Assembly (NCBI GenBank): GCA_027576995.1
Contig: JANBQC010000540.1
Span: forward strand, 1-19,192
Direction: 5' to 3'
Source: Dimargaris cristalligena
Taxonomy: Eukaryota; Kickxellomycota; Dimargaritomycetes; Dimargaritales; Dimargaritaceae
Length of the DNA: 19,192 nucleotides
The notes under the pieces were generated by a model. The model ran no database searches and was not told where the DNA came from. It worked only from the letters and a program-made list of their open reading frames with translations. Made by a program: the position numbers and the translations under genes. Position 1 is the first letter of the stretch. Each line of letters starts with the position of its first letter. Positions 1 to 8,693 of this stretch are shown piece after piece.

Positions 1-14
1 GGCAGTGTGAATGC

Positions 15-163
15 AGGGGTATCATCTGGTCAGGGGCAGGGGTGCATCACAGCCAAGGGTATAAAATATAATAATAGGAAAAACAATATAATAATGAAAA
101 TGTAGGAAAAATGACTATACTTGTCAGGGGCAGGGGTAGGGGCTCATTCACTCGTCAGGGGCG
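15..163 (+). repeat. G-rich direct repeat cluster (GTCAGGGGC units)
   Basis: The 15-base unit GTCAGGGGCAGGGGT occurs exactly at 29-43 and again at 123-137, and a shortened unit GTCAGGGGCG lies at 154-163. Runs of four G occur at 15-18, 33-36, 39-42, 127-130, 133-136, 139-142 and 158-161, so a G-quadruplex could form on this strand. The spacer between the units is AT-rich. The array may continue beyond the left edge of the window. Confidence 0.6.
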
Positions 164-234
164 TACTTCCAATAAGTGCAAAAAATAGATTAAAAATAAA
201 AGTAGGTAAAAAATGTGGTAAGTTCACCACACCA

Positions 235-328
235 GGGGTGACTATGGGAGGGTTAATATGGCACTATAAGGCCTAATAGGGATAGATGATCATTAAGTCT
301 AGATTAAGTTGGATTAGGAGGGCCAACA
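235..328 (+). repeat. Dispersed repeat family 1, copy A
   Basis: This 94-base segment aligns with 4108-4202 in the same orientation, with one single-base gap and about 14 mismatches by eye (roughly 84% identity). The most conserved blocks are ACTATAAGGCCTAATA in the middle and GGATTAGGAGGGCCAACA at the right end. The similarity stops sharply after GGGCCAACA in both copies. No terminal inverted repeat, target duplication or coding frame was seen, so the element type is unknown. Confidence 0.7.
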
Positions 329-886
329 AATAGATGCATCAAGATTAGATACATATACCTCTCTCAGTATATATACCCATCCTACACTAAGAAGGAATAA
401 GCCCACAGCTTGTAGTAAGGTGGGAGACAGAAACATAATGGGGCTATAGTAGTCATAGAAATATGACAATAGTACTGAAATCATACAATTACTTTAAGAG
501 TTTGAATGGAAAACACCCTCAATTTATTGTATAGAGTATTTTCAGTTACCAAAACACATAATAACAAAAATAATCCAAAGCCCAACTAACCTAGAAACAA
601 CCTTAAATGGATTTCGGGACCACAGATATAATTGAATCTGATATATTAGATACATATAACTGTTTCAGCTATCCAATGCAATTTTTTTATAAAAACAAGC
701 AAAGGCCTTTTTTCAGAGTCCTTTCATTGTTCAAATCACCACTGTGACATTATTGTACATATGGAACCATCTAATCTGATTGCCTTATTAAAGACCCTTG
801 TCACACATCCATTATGAAATAATTATCTATACTTAACAAAACTATGCATTGTGCAAAAAATATATATAAGAGAGTTCTTACTGATT

Positions 887-1192
887 TTATATATCTACCA
901 AAAAAATGTTTATAAACCCCAATTTTTTCAAGGCTGCATTTAACCTGCATTTAGGCAGGCATAACCTGGGTTTAGATAACTGGGTGACTGGTACAATTGC
1001 CTGACCCCCATTGTCATCCAGGAGGGGAGCAGTGGGATAATCCCTCCCCAGAATGAGGGAAGGACTACCAGAGTTGCCCTTGTAAGGGTAAATGCAAAAT
1101 TTGTGAGCCTGCATTGATACAGGGGAGATGGCCAGTAATAAAAGTGTCAGCAAGAAGAGTGAAAGCAAATAGGGAAAAATCTTGGAATGGCC
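887..1192 (-). pseudogene. Possible secreted-protein exon or relic
   Basis: Reading leftward from about 1192, a stop-to-stop frame contains a strongly hydrophobic stretch (FLLTLLLLAISPVS) followed by Gln-Ala-His, which looks like a signal peptide and its cleavage region. About 70 further residues follow, with three cysteines, ending in a stop at 887. There is no ATG before the hydrophobic stretch; the first in-frame Met comes after it. The frame could therefore be an exon preceded by an acceptor (CCATTCCAAG at about 1181-1190) or a decayed secreted protein. No family is recognised. The surrounding DNA is AT-rich and looks non-coding. Confidence 0.2.
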
Positions 1193-2729
1193 TTAAAACC
1201 AATTATAGTGGGAGGAAAAGGAAATCACTAGTGTGGGGCAATATGTCATGTATTTTAGGTTTAACTATTGGGGAGAAACCCCACTGAAATATTTAGAAAA
1301 CATTGTATGGGCAGTGGTATCAACCTGGTGTGGTGTAGGGCAGCCAGCCAAACCCCCATAGTATACTTTAATGATAGGTATATTTAATACATCTATTGGG
1401 GGAACAATAAAGCTGGTAGTGACTAGTATTTGGAATTGGGCAGGGGCTGGTTGCTGTTACCTTGGCATCCCCTTTGTTGTCTATTTAAATAGCTCTATTT
1501 AGGGTTACAGTTAGTGAATGTGAATTAGTCCAGTTGCTGGGATATTGTCAGAAGCAATAAGCTGGTGTTAGGACCTGTATTATTCCTTTTGGTACCCAAT
1601 CCTTGTAAAGGACTATGGCCAAGGCTCTTGACTAGAGGCCTCTACAAGATTTAAAATTCATGATGTCTATAAATAATATACACCCGTAAATTAAAGGCCA
1701 TTTGTCAGACAAGGCTGATTGGGCCATTCATAACAGCTAAACCAAACATTAGAACCCTCTGCATACCCTATTTGGGGAAGTATGTACCAGTTAAATATTA
1801 TGATGCAATGCCAATAGACTCCATAAAGGCCCGGTGTACTAGTTTAACTGCTGATCAAATAGCCATAGTCTAGCCATACTATAGCCAAGGCAAAATGGCA
1901 TAATCCTAATAGCAAGAACAAAGCCTTCTGGTCTTCAGTAATGAGGTTGAACTATAGACGGCCCTGGAATTGCTGACAACTGGCTTGGTGTAATTGTGCA
2001 CCCTAGTAAGTAAATTAAGTCACTAGGGTTTTATTTTGGTACCAGTGGCTATATTCTTATTATATAAGTTGGACAATGTCCTAGTATCCCAGACAAATCT
2101 TTGCACTACTAGTGTTGCCATGCTTTTTCAAACTGGTACTACCATTGCTGTGCCACATGTGTGGATACCTTTGTATTCTTTAGTCGACTTCCTACAAAAT
2201 GAAGTGCTTACAAGAATAATGTTCAGCTATCAGCTGAGTATTTACCTGACATTGGTGGTGATATTAAGGCGAGACATTGCATAGTTGGAAATACACTTAA
2301 GTCAGCTCTGCAAAACTATGTCTAAATTTCAAGAGTGCCTTTTTTATTATCATTAATCTATAAAGGCCTTGTCGGCTATTACTGTATTCAATTTTAAATG
2401 GTATATCAATAAAAATTAAGGCGGGTAATTCTTTAGCCAGGAATACCAGTCTTGTCATTGGGATTCCCAGTATACAGCAAGATTGCTCTTCTTCAATATG
2501 TACCACAATGGGTTATATTATGGACTAATTCTCCAGCACTTTAATAATGAAGGGCAGTAAAAACTATATTTTCTATAGGTGTATTTGCCACTGGGGGACC
2601 ACCGCTTCCTTCCTGCTTCTTTTCCTACGACTCATTTCCCAAATTTAACTGGCTGTCAGAATCACCAACCCAGCGCTTCCACTTCATTTCCTGCCTCATT
2701 CCACCTAAAGCTCCCTTTCGAACCCCGCC

Positions 2730-3287
2730 ATGTCCAGCCCACGCTTCGCCGGCTGCCTTTCAGCCCCGGCTCTCCGCTGGCTCTCTCTAACCATTTCCAT
2801 CTTGTACACCACGGTTGCCGCCCTTCGCTTGTTAACGTGGTCCCTGAGCCAGCCTGCCCTAGTGTTAGTCTATTACTTAGCCACCCTGGCTTTGTGTGGT
2901 TTGGGCCTGCGCGGCATTCTGCGCAGCAAGGTCCTTTTGGTGCGCATGTTTGCGCTCCTGGTCTGCTTCGATACTATCCTTTCTTTCGGTACCTATATTG
3001 TACTGGCGGCCCTCGCGTTCGCACCCCGTACCACTAGCCTGGCCTGCTCAGTGATTACCCAGAGCAATGCGGCTAAGTTCTCCGTTGAAGTCTGCCTTGC
3101 TAACTATAGGAAATTCGCTATTGCGCTTATTGCTGTGTTTACTGTGATGATTGCGTTTAACCTATATTTCGCCTGTGTCATTTGGACCTTCTATCGTCAA
3201 CTTCGCGATGGCCAAGCTGGTGCCTCTAACGATAGTCACATGGAGTACACTGCGGTTGCTAAGGAAGAGGAGTCTGAGAAAGTATAA
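2730..3287 (+). CDS. Four-helix membrane protein, unknown function
   Basis: The frame encodes 185 residues in one exon from an ATG with C at -3. Four hydrophobic segments lie at about residues 14-36, 43-63, 68-97 and 129-154. The loop between helices 3 and 4 (about 99-128) carries Cys106 and Cys122, which could pair in the lumen or outside the cell. The C-terminal tail (155-185) is polar and acidic, ending in a run of Glu and Lys, so both ends are probably cytosolic. The topology resembles tetraspan groups such as MARVEL or Sur7-like fungal proteins, but no diagnostic motif (for example CCG of tetraspanins) is present, so no family is assigned. Base composition is clearly GC-richer than the flanks, and an AATAAA lies 132 bases after the stop. 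I am confident it is a real gene, not of its role. Confidence 0.85.
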   Translation: MSSPRFAGCLSAPALRWLSLTISILYTTVAALRLLTWSLSQPALVLVYYLATLALCGLGLRGILRSKVLLVRMFALLVCFDTILSFGTYIVLAALAFAPRTTSLACSVITQSNAAKFSVEVCLANYRKFAIALIAVFTVMIAFNLYFACVIWTFYRQLRDGQAGASNDSHMEYTAVAKEEESEKV

Positions 3288-3418
3288 CGCTACTTCTCTC
3301 TTCCTGCCCTCACTTTAACCCTGTCTTGTTCTTTACAAACGTTCTTTTGGAACCCCTCAATTGCGGCCATCATAACTTCTATAAGATGGGCACTCTTTGG
3401 GATGAAAGGGTTTGGCAC

Positions 3419-3424
3419 AATAAA
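3419..3424 (+). terminator. Polyadenylation signal of the four-helix protein gene
   Basis: AATAAA lies 132 bases after the stop codon at 3287, in a leader-to-spacer transition where composition turns AT-rich. The position is normal for a fungal 3' untranslated region. Confidence 0.55.
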
Positions 3425-4757
3425 CTTGTTTAACGACTTACTTCAATAATATAATGACTAGAGACTATATAGTTAGTCCTAATGACCCGAAATTGATTTG
3501 GGTTTTTAGGGCAGAGTCACAAACTACACAGTAATCCTAGCCTACTTCTCTCCAAAGACTAATTGAACTACATGTAAGTTGGATTATCCATCCTAATACA
3601 GGGTTGCAATAGATAAGGAGTGTGTCACCCAGGGTAACTACTCTTAGTCCATTAAGAGTCCTGGGGATAGGCTTCTAATGGAAAGTGGGGCTTAGGCTTG
3701 GCCAAGTGGGCTACTAGCATTAGGATAGGGGGCAGGGTACTAACTAATAAAGGATAAGTGCAGACAAATGCAAGTGATGTGCAGCAGCACACTTACTGGT
3801 TAGATGGGGAGTGAGTGTATATAGAGTTTATTAAGGTAAACTGGGGGATATGAATAAAGCTAAGGGATTAAACCAGTCCCAGGAGGGCCTGGTTATATAT
3901 ATACAGGGACAGCTCCAGAGGGAGGTCCCAAGGGAAATACTACTAAGACTAAGGTATGGATAGGTAAAGGATACAACTGGATAGCTTCACATTGGGAAGA
4001 CTCTCATGGGAACTGGAAGAGTCTTGGATCAGAAAGTTGAGTGCTTGGAGTGCAAGTGTTAGGGTCAGAATGAGTGGGGTTAATAATAAGTGGGATCCTA
4101 TAGTACTGGGGATGACTATAGGTGGGTTAATAGGGTACTATAAGGCCTAATATGGATGTGTAATTGTTAGGTCTGGATTAAGTCGGATTAGGAGGGCCAA
4201 CAGAGTGTAAGGTAGCAGAAGAAAGTGCACAGCAGTTGGGGAGGAATGCCAGTTCCCCCCATATTTTCTACTTATGAAGAGTACCTTCTTTGTATAATTG
4301 ACTCGGTTGGTTAATCGATGACGGCCCAATACCACCTTTAGTAGCAAACCACCTCTTCCCCCGTAATGCCTCTTCCCTTCCCGTTCATTTCCAAATACCA
4401 ACTAACCAGCAACTTGGTGAAGTTCGAAAAAGAAAGGGGGATTGTGTAGGGCTCCGAATTGCACCTAGATCAAACCACTGCACCAAGGCATTCTAGGTCA
4501 TGGTCCCTTGGTGTCTGGTCCAATTCCCCTGTCTTCAATATTGGCAAACAGGCAAAGTAAGCGCGTGGATGAACCATTCGAGTATAGCCGGAATAATAGA
4601 CCAGCAAACCGAAAAGATATGTCGAAGTAGTCCTCCTCCATAGCCAAAATGCTACAATTAAGCCGTTGACACCCAATAGTGCTGGCTAATCGAGATGTCG
4701 TTCCCGGATCTGACCTGGGCGGCTGATATCCTAAAATAGTCGGGGCTGCTTAGGAGG
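3425..4757. other. Gene-poor spacer
   Basis: This spacer holds copy B of dispersed repeat family 1 (4108-4202). Two minus-strand open frames, 4147-4401 and 4470-4676, begin only at TTG codons. The second one reads more protein-like (68 residues, Trp/Tyr-rich start, mixed charged end) but has no homology I recognise and no ATG. Nothing else is supported. Confidence 0.5.
4108..4202 (+). repeat. Dispersed repeat family 1, copy B
   Basis: This is the second copy of the segment at 235-328, in the same orientation, so the two copies bracket the four-helix protein gene at a distance of about 3.9 kb. Flanking sequence on either side shows no similarity. Most substitutions are transitions, as expected of an old copy. 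Confidence 0.7.
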
Positions 4758-4775
4758 TCTCTCTCTCTCTCTCTC
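4758..4775 (+). repeat. CT dinucleotide tract 1
   Basis: Nine TC units in a row lie about 140 bases upstream of the TATA box of the secreted-protein gene at 5215. A longer tract of the same kind follows at 4887-4911. The purine-pyrimidine asymmetry suggests a promoter element, although slippage alone could explain it. Confidence 0.8.
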
Positions 4776-4792
4776 CTCCAGCCTCTCGCTAA

Positions 4793-4797
4793 CCAAT
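4793..4797 (+). promoter_or_regulatory. CCAAT box
   Basis: The sequence AACCAATGAA places a CCAAT element about 120 bases upstream of the TATA box at 4916, a usual distance for HAP/NF-Y-type binding in fungi. The element is short and could be chance, but its place among the other promoter elements supports it. Confidence 0.4.
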
Positions 4798-4826
4798 GAA
4801 CTATTGTTGGAGAGCTGGGTCACCTT

Positions 4827-4834
4827 CACGTCAC
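4827..4834. promoter_or_regulatory. CRE-like bZIP site
   Basis: CACGTCAC contains ACGTCA, the reverse of TGACGT, which is the core bound by ATF/CREB-type bZIP factors. It lies between the CCAAT box and the CT tract of the promoter of the secreted-protein gene at 5215. This assignment rests on the motif alone. Confidence 0.35.
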
Positions 4835-4886
4835 AGCCTTGACTATACTGCTGGAGCGGCTACAGAGGACGGTCCCCCACTGCAGC

Positions 4887-4911
4887 CTCTCTCTCTCTCT
4901 CTCTCTCTCTC
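4887..4911 (+). promoter_or_regulatory. CT dinucleotide tract 2, directly upstream of TATA
   Basis: Twelve CT units and a final C end only four bases before the TATA box. CT/GA tracts next to the core promoter are bound by GAGA-like factors or keep nucleosomes away in several eukaryotes. That role is inference here; the tract itself is plain in the sequence. Confidence 0.6.
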
Positions 4912-4915
4912 CAGA

Positions 4916-4923
4916 TATAAAAG
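4916..4923 (+). promoter_or_regulatory. TATA box of the secreted-protein gene
   Basis: TATAAAAG is a consensus TATA box. Transcription would be expected to begin about 30-100 bases downstream, giving a pyrimidine-rich 5' leader of roughly 200-270 bases before the ATG at 5215. No intron was recognised in the leader. Confidence 0.65.
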
Positions 4924-5214
4924 CCCAGCATCTGCCCCCTCATCTTTTCCACATATCCTCCCCGTCTACATCTTGTACATACACACCTTCCCTCCTATTC
5001 GATTTAACCCGCCGAGTTTAAATCGAGTTTTGTGGTCACCTTATCCTTGGTTTCAGATTTATCTAGAGAACTTCTGATACTCTCTGACTCTTTACCTATT
5101 TCATCTCGTCTCAAATCGAATCCACCTCCTCTTTCGAACCTTGGCTCCAGGCTGACCACTTTTGGCTACCCCCTCCACTCGGCTGTAACATCCTGAAATT
5201 CATTCCAATTGACA

Positions 5215-5631
5215 ATGCTTTCCCCTCTTTCCACCCATGCCCTTTTCGTGGCTATCGCCGCTTTCTGTGCCGTTGCCAATGGCGATATGCCGGCCCAGGC
5301 GGATGCCCTCTCTGCCCCACGTTTAGTGCGTCGCGCTTATCATGGATATATGAATACTCCGACCACTAGTCAATTTGGCACCAGCTTCAACGAGAATGAC
5401 AATAATAATCGAATTCCATCCCCGGTTATTCGCTATAAAAACGAAGGCAGCGACGAATTCACCGATTGGAAAAAGAAGGACCAGAACGACGACCAACCCA
5501 CCTATCCCCGTTATCACGAAATTACTCGCCAAAAATCTTTTAACTATGGCAAAGGCTCGGTAGCTCACCAGGATGCCCTGGGTGATGATTATGATCAATT
5601 TGCTCGCCAAGATGGGTTCCAAGGTTTTTGA
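5215..5631 (+). CDS. Small secreted protein with possible Kex2 site
   Basis: The gene encodes 138 residues in one exon. The ATG at 5215 is chosen because it has A at -3 and starts the signal peptide directly; the in-frame codon six bases upstream is a TTG. Residues 1-23 form a signal peptide with a hydrophobic core (ALFVAIAAFCAVA) and a likely cut after Gly23. Arg39-Arg40 (LVRR, then AYHG) is a good Kex2-type processing site, so a short propeptide is possible. The rest is hydrophilic, rich in Asn, Asp, Gln, Tyr and Phe, with no cysteine in the mature part and low predicted order. Upstream lie CCAAT, CRE-like, CT-tract and TATA elements, which suggest strong or regulated expression. No family is recognised; a secreted effector, a wall-associated protein or a pro-peptide are all possible. 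Confidence 0.75.
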   Translation: MLSPLSTHALFVAIAAFCAVANGDMPAQADALSAPRLVRRAYHGYMNTPTTSQFGTSFNENDNNNRIPSPVIRYKNEGSDEFTDWKKKDQNDDQPTYPRYHEITRQKSFNYGKGSVAHQDALGDDYDQFARQDGFQGF

Positions 5632-5991
5632 GGTCCATATTGAGAATCAACCACAGTGACGCCGTTGCCGTTAGTCCAATTTTCCCGACGACATCTTACC
5701 ACGCTGCAATTATCCTCAGAAATGAATACTGCAGTCAGTTTGGCGTGGCCAAGAACTGCGATTTCGAGTAGTTTGGTCCATGAAAGTAACTCCGTTCAAT
5801 GTGATAAACCACGGTCTCCCCCTTTTTTTTAGTCCTCGACCAAGCAAGGTGTACTTTATTTTGTAAAGTAGTTGGCTATTAAAATCAATCAGCCAGGTCT
5901 TACTTGATAGCCTTCCCTACTTGGCAATGTGTGTTTTTTTACTCATCTTTTAAATCTTTGATGGCTCCCTATAAAGTCCTACCAATTTATA

Positions 5992-5997
5992 AATAAA
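5992..5997 (+). terminator. Possible polyadenylation signal
   Basis: AATAAA lies about 360 bases after the stop of the secreted-protein gene. This is long for a fungal 3' untranslated region but is the first canonical hexamer found. An ATTAAAA at about 5878-5884 is a nearer alternative. Confidence 0.3.
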
Positions 5998-6852
5998 ACT
6001 GGGCAGTCTCTACACTAATAGTATCCCCCACCCGGGTTTCCATATCCTGTAACCCCGGAGGGGGCATCGGGAATAAGAGTACATAAGCTGAGCTGTAGGT
6101 AGCTAGTAGGGTTCGGCAGTATTCCGACTCTGCTTTATGAGTCTAGAAATCGTATTTGTTTCTGACCAGCAACCGCCATGGCTGGGGCTTACTTAATAAA
6201 AGCTTCTGTAAAATATTGGCCCTATCAATACAGCCACACTACCTATACTAGTAATACATGGCCTCCTTAACCCCAATAGTATTCATACTTAGTAACAGGC
6301 TCGATCCACTTTGTTTTCTAATCCCATTCGGGCTATAATACTACTATAGCAATTGGTTAAGCATAGTGGTATATTACGAAGGCCTATATTAAAATACTAT
6401 TAAATCCATATACGTACGCAGAGATAGGCCATAAAGCAGATTTACTTAATTTTATTCGATTACTGCCCAAAGGGAAAGTGTGGGGCTTGTTGGACATGGT
6501 TTACGATCAAATCCGAGTGGGGGGGGGGTTAGTGCGTCGGGTCCCGAATTTAGAATGACTCGTTCCAGCCTGTGGTATATGTTAAATTAGCCTACATTCT
6601 ATATAAGAAATGTGCCAATTAGAATAGCCTGTCTGCGGCCATAACAGCCTTCCTCTTATCAGGAAATATCTCCGTCACGGTCGAATTCCTTGTTGTAATG
6701 CTGCAGATTATACTGGGTCAAAATTTAGATAGAACCCCTCCATTACATGATTGAGCTGACTCGACATAGAGGAATATACGTGAAATTTGGACCAACTGTA
6801 AAAAGGTGTAAATATATTACGTGGAAGGGAAAATAGAAGGGGAATTCATGTT

Positions 6853-6912
6853 TAACCAGTAGTATTTGCCCCATCCAACGGACTTTTGGTTTTACAACTA
6901 GGTTGAACATCC
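6853..6912. repeat. Dispersed repeat family 2, copy A
   Basis: This segment aligns without gaps to 9494-9553 on the same strand, 46 of 60 positions matching by eye. On the minus strand it lies in an open frame reading FNLVVKPKVRWMGQILLV; the other copy reads a related but stop-interrupted peptide. The mismatches show no clear three-base rhythm, so coding origin is possible but not proved. Confidence 0.6.
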
Positions 6913-6962
6913 GCCATAGGTTTATGCACAATTTACCTAGACATTTGGATTCTCCAAATAAT

Positions 6963-7171
6963 TCAGATTATTGGTACCAGAGCTAACGGAAAAATGCGGA
7001 TACGACCATTGGTCTTGTAAATGTGATTGTAGCCATCAAAGTTGTACACCCCGGGCTGGATCCTTAAACGACCATCTGCCCACACGAATGGACGCAAATA
7101 ATTGGCTTTCCTCCAAAATTTATTTGGGACAGAAGCTCAGCAGGTAGTAGTCCATCCCACTCCGTTTCTAT
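6963..7171 (-). pseudogene. F-box-like coding relic, probably frameshifted
   Basis: Reading leftward, a T-rich tract ending in TATAG (about 7168-7180) looks like a splice acceptor. It is followed by the peptide TEWDGLLPAELLSQINF, which resembles the N-terminal half of an F-box (pattern LPxELLxxI). That frame stops at 7064-7066. An overlapping frame (7136 to the stop at 6963-6965) reads on with protein-like sequence, including WADGRLRIQPGVYNFDGY and TNGRIRIFP. The two halves join if a one-base shift occurred near 7115-7125. F-box proteins recruit substrates to SCF ubiquitin ligases; here, if the reading is right, only a short broken piece remains. The motif is short and could be chance. Confidence 0.25.
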
Positions 7172-7419
7172 AAAAAAAATCAAATGCCCTTAAATACACC
7201 TATTCACAACATTTAATAAATATGTACATATATTCAAGTATTAATCCATAGGAACTAGTAATTTCACAGAGACACATATCCAATAGGCGGATGTCGGCAC
7301 GATAAGGGCTTTTTAGGATGTCCAATTTAACCGTCAGCCGACACCAAATACTCGTATTGGCACCGCTGTTAGACACCGACCTCATACCAATGGCCATGTC
7401 GGTACAAATTGTCAGTGTT

Positions 7420-7440
7420 GGGCTACACTTAGTGTAGCCC
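7420..7440. repeat. Perfect 21-base palindrome
   Basis: GGGCTACACT, a single T, then AGTGTAGCCC: ten-base arms match perfectly around one central base. It could form a hairpin or bind a dimeric protein. No gene start lies close enough to call it an operator. Confidence 0.75.
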
Positions 7441-7594
7441 TGAGTCAATGGGGTGGTTAATACTTGTAGAAGATGGCGTGTTTGCTGGGTTGGAATAGAC
7501 AGCTCCAGTGGTGGATGTATTCAATATTTCGGACTGACAGGGGCGTCTAGACGACTGTCTCAAGGCGGGAGGCAGTACTAAAATGGAAATACGT

Positions 7595-7619
7595 ATCGAT
7601 AATAATATTAAATATCGAT
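7595..7619. repeat. Imperfect AT-rich inverted repeat
   Basis: ATCGATA at the left and TATCGAT at the right are perfect seven-base arms around an AT-only centre of 11 bases. Only two ClaI-type ATCGAT cores separate this from ordinary AT-rich spacer, so its meaning is open. Confidence 0.45.
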
Positions 7620-8693
7620 GGGGACTGCTTAAACAAACAATGTAATGACTTTGCTTATAGGCGGCTTAATCAAGCGCTGTATAGTATGCGACTATGTGGT
7701 TATACCGCCACTTTGGCCAATACTGCCCATGGCTCGATAACCGCACGTTAATAGCATATTGGTATTATATATATAGGGGGAGGGGGGGTTATACTATATA
7801 CAAAGTACATATGGCATATTTGGACAGCAAGATAGAGGCAAAAATCATCCCAGCCACCCAATGGAAGACCCATTTGTTGGGTCGACTTTTAAAGACTGTA
7901 AATAAATCACAATGTATATTTTTCACCCCCGCCGTTTCGTCCAAGCGTCATGCAGCTCTGGGTTGGCTTGCATTCCTACGAAGAGAGGGGAAGGGGAAAT
8001 GTAGGAAGTCAGCATCCCATGTAGTTAAGCAACAATAGCGAGGCGAGAGAAGCGACAGAATCTAATACATGTATAGTCCAGCGATATCTTTGAGGTACGA
8101 CGATCCAAGGGGTATTACAATGACTTGTCCCCATTTTCGAATCCTAAAGCCCATTATACTAAGATGATCGGTGCATCTTCGTGGTTTGTATCGATAATCT
8201 ACAAAGGTTGAACCATACTTGCCGTCTGGAAGGTGGTTTGGCCCGAAAGCAGGTGTAGGTAAAAAGTAGTCAACGGCCAAACCTCCAATTATGAGCAGCG
8301 GGAGGCTGGTGGCAGATCATGGTAGTATCAATTCCTTTATTTTTTCTTGAGGATAAAGGTAGTAGGAAGGAGAGGAGATACTGGCTGACTTGTAGTGGTT
8401 TTTCGCCAGCAATACTTTGGGAGAAATCCTTTGGGGTCATAAGTAGTATTCTCAATGGTAGGCTATGTTTAAGGTAGCGAGATAACCCCATATGCCCCAC
8501 TTCGTCCAGCCGGGTGAACGGCTGCTGGGCGAATCAATAAATACCCCAGAAGACGCCTCGCTTCTAATCAATATCACCCTTTCATTCATCGTACTCCACA
8601 TCCACACTATCATTGCCTTACATTGTCATTGTCCATTTGCCCTACATTATTGATTTCATTTTAACAATTCCTCACCCACTAACTACTATCATC

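Larger units (their letters stand above)
1..2729. other. AT-rich gene-poor stretch
   Basis: No gene with an ATG start and convincing protein could be supported here. The stretch holds G-rich direct repeats at 15-163, one copy of a dispersed repeat at 235-328, and a minus-strand open segment (about 887-1192) that begins like a signal peptide but has no usable ATG. An open frame at 2036-2284 starts only at a TTG and shows no recognisable domain. The last 150 bases before the membrane-protein gene become pyrimidine-rich, as expected of a fungal 5' leader. Confidence 0.6.
5998..8693. other. Gene-poor spacer with decayed sequence
   Basis: No intact gene is supported. The spacer holds a run of ten G (6519-6528), one copy of dispersed repeat family 2 (6853-6912), an F-box-like relic on the minus strand (6963-7171), a perfect palindrome (7420-7440) and an imperfect AT-rich inverted repeat (7595-7619). 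Several minus-strand open frames between 7200 and 8500 start only at TTG or GTG. The last 100 bases turn C/T-rich and form the leader of the cationic-peptide gene. Confidence 0.5.

Noticed and set aside
2579..3037. 152-residue plus-strand frame overlapping the membrane protein
   Set aside because: It is an out-of-frame shadow of the four-helix protein gene, Pro/His-rich, and begins at a GTG.
4470..4676. 68-residue minus-strand frame with protein-like composition
   Set aside because: No ATG, no homology recognised, and only TTG as a start; kept as spacer content.
5118..5150. Possible tRNA B-box (GGTTCGAAA on the minus strand)
   Set aside because: The flanking bases do not form a T-stem, and no A-box or acceptor stem was found at the right distance.
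7200..7448. 82-residue minus-strand frame
   Set aside because: It starts at a TTG inside the palindrome region and has no recognisable family or leader.
7694..8038. 114-residue plus-strand frame with an ATG
   Set aside because: It reads through an AT microsatellite-like run and a G-run (7766-7789), has odd Trp/Tyr-rich composition at the start, and shows no domain, leader or polyadenylation context.
8062..8500. Two minus-strand frames (8062-8280 and 8270-8500)
   Set aside because: They start at TTG and GTG and have no family match by eye. A weak resemblance of the first to the F-box-like relic (PDGK against ADGR, RIR shared) is too short to trust.
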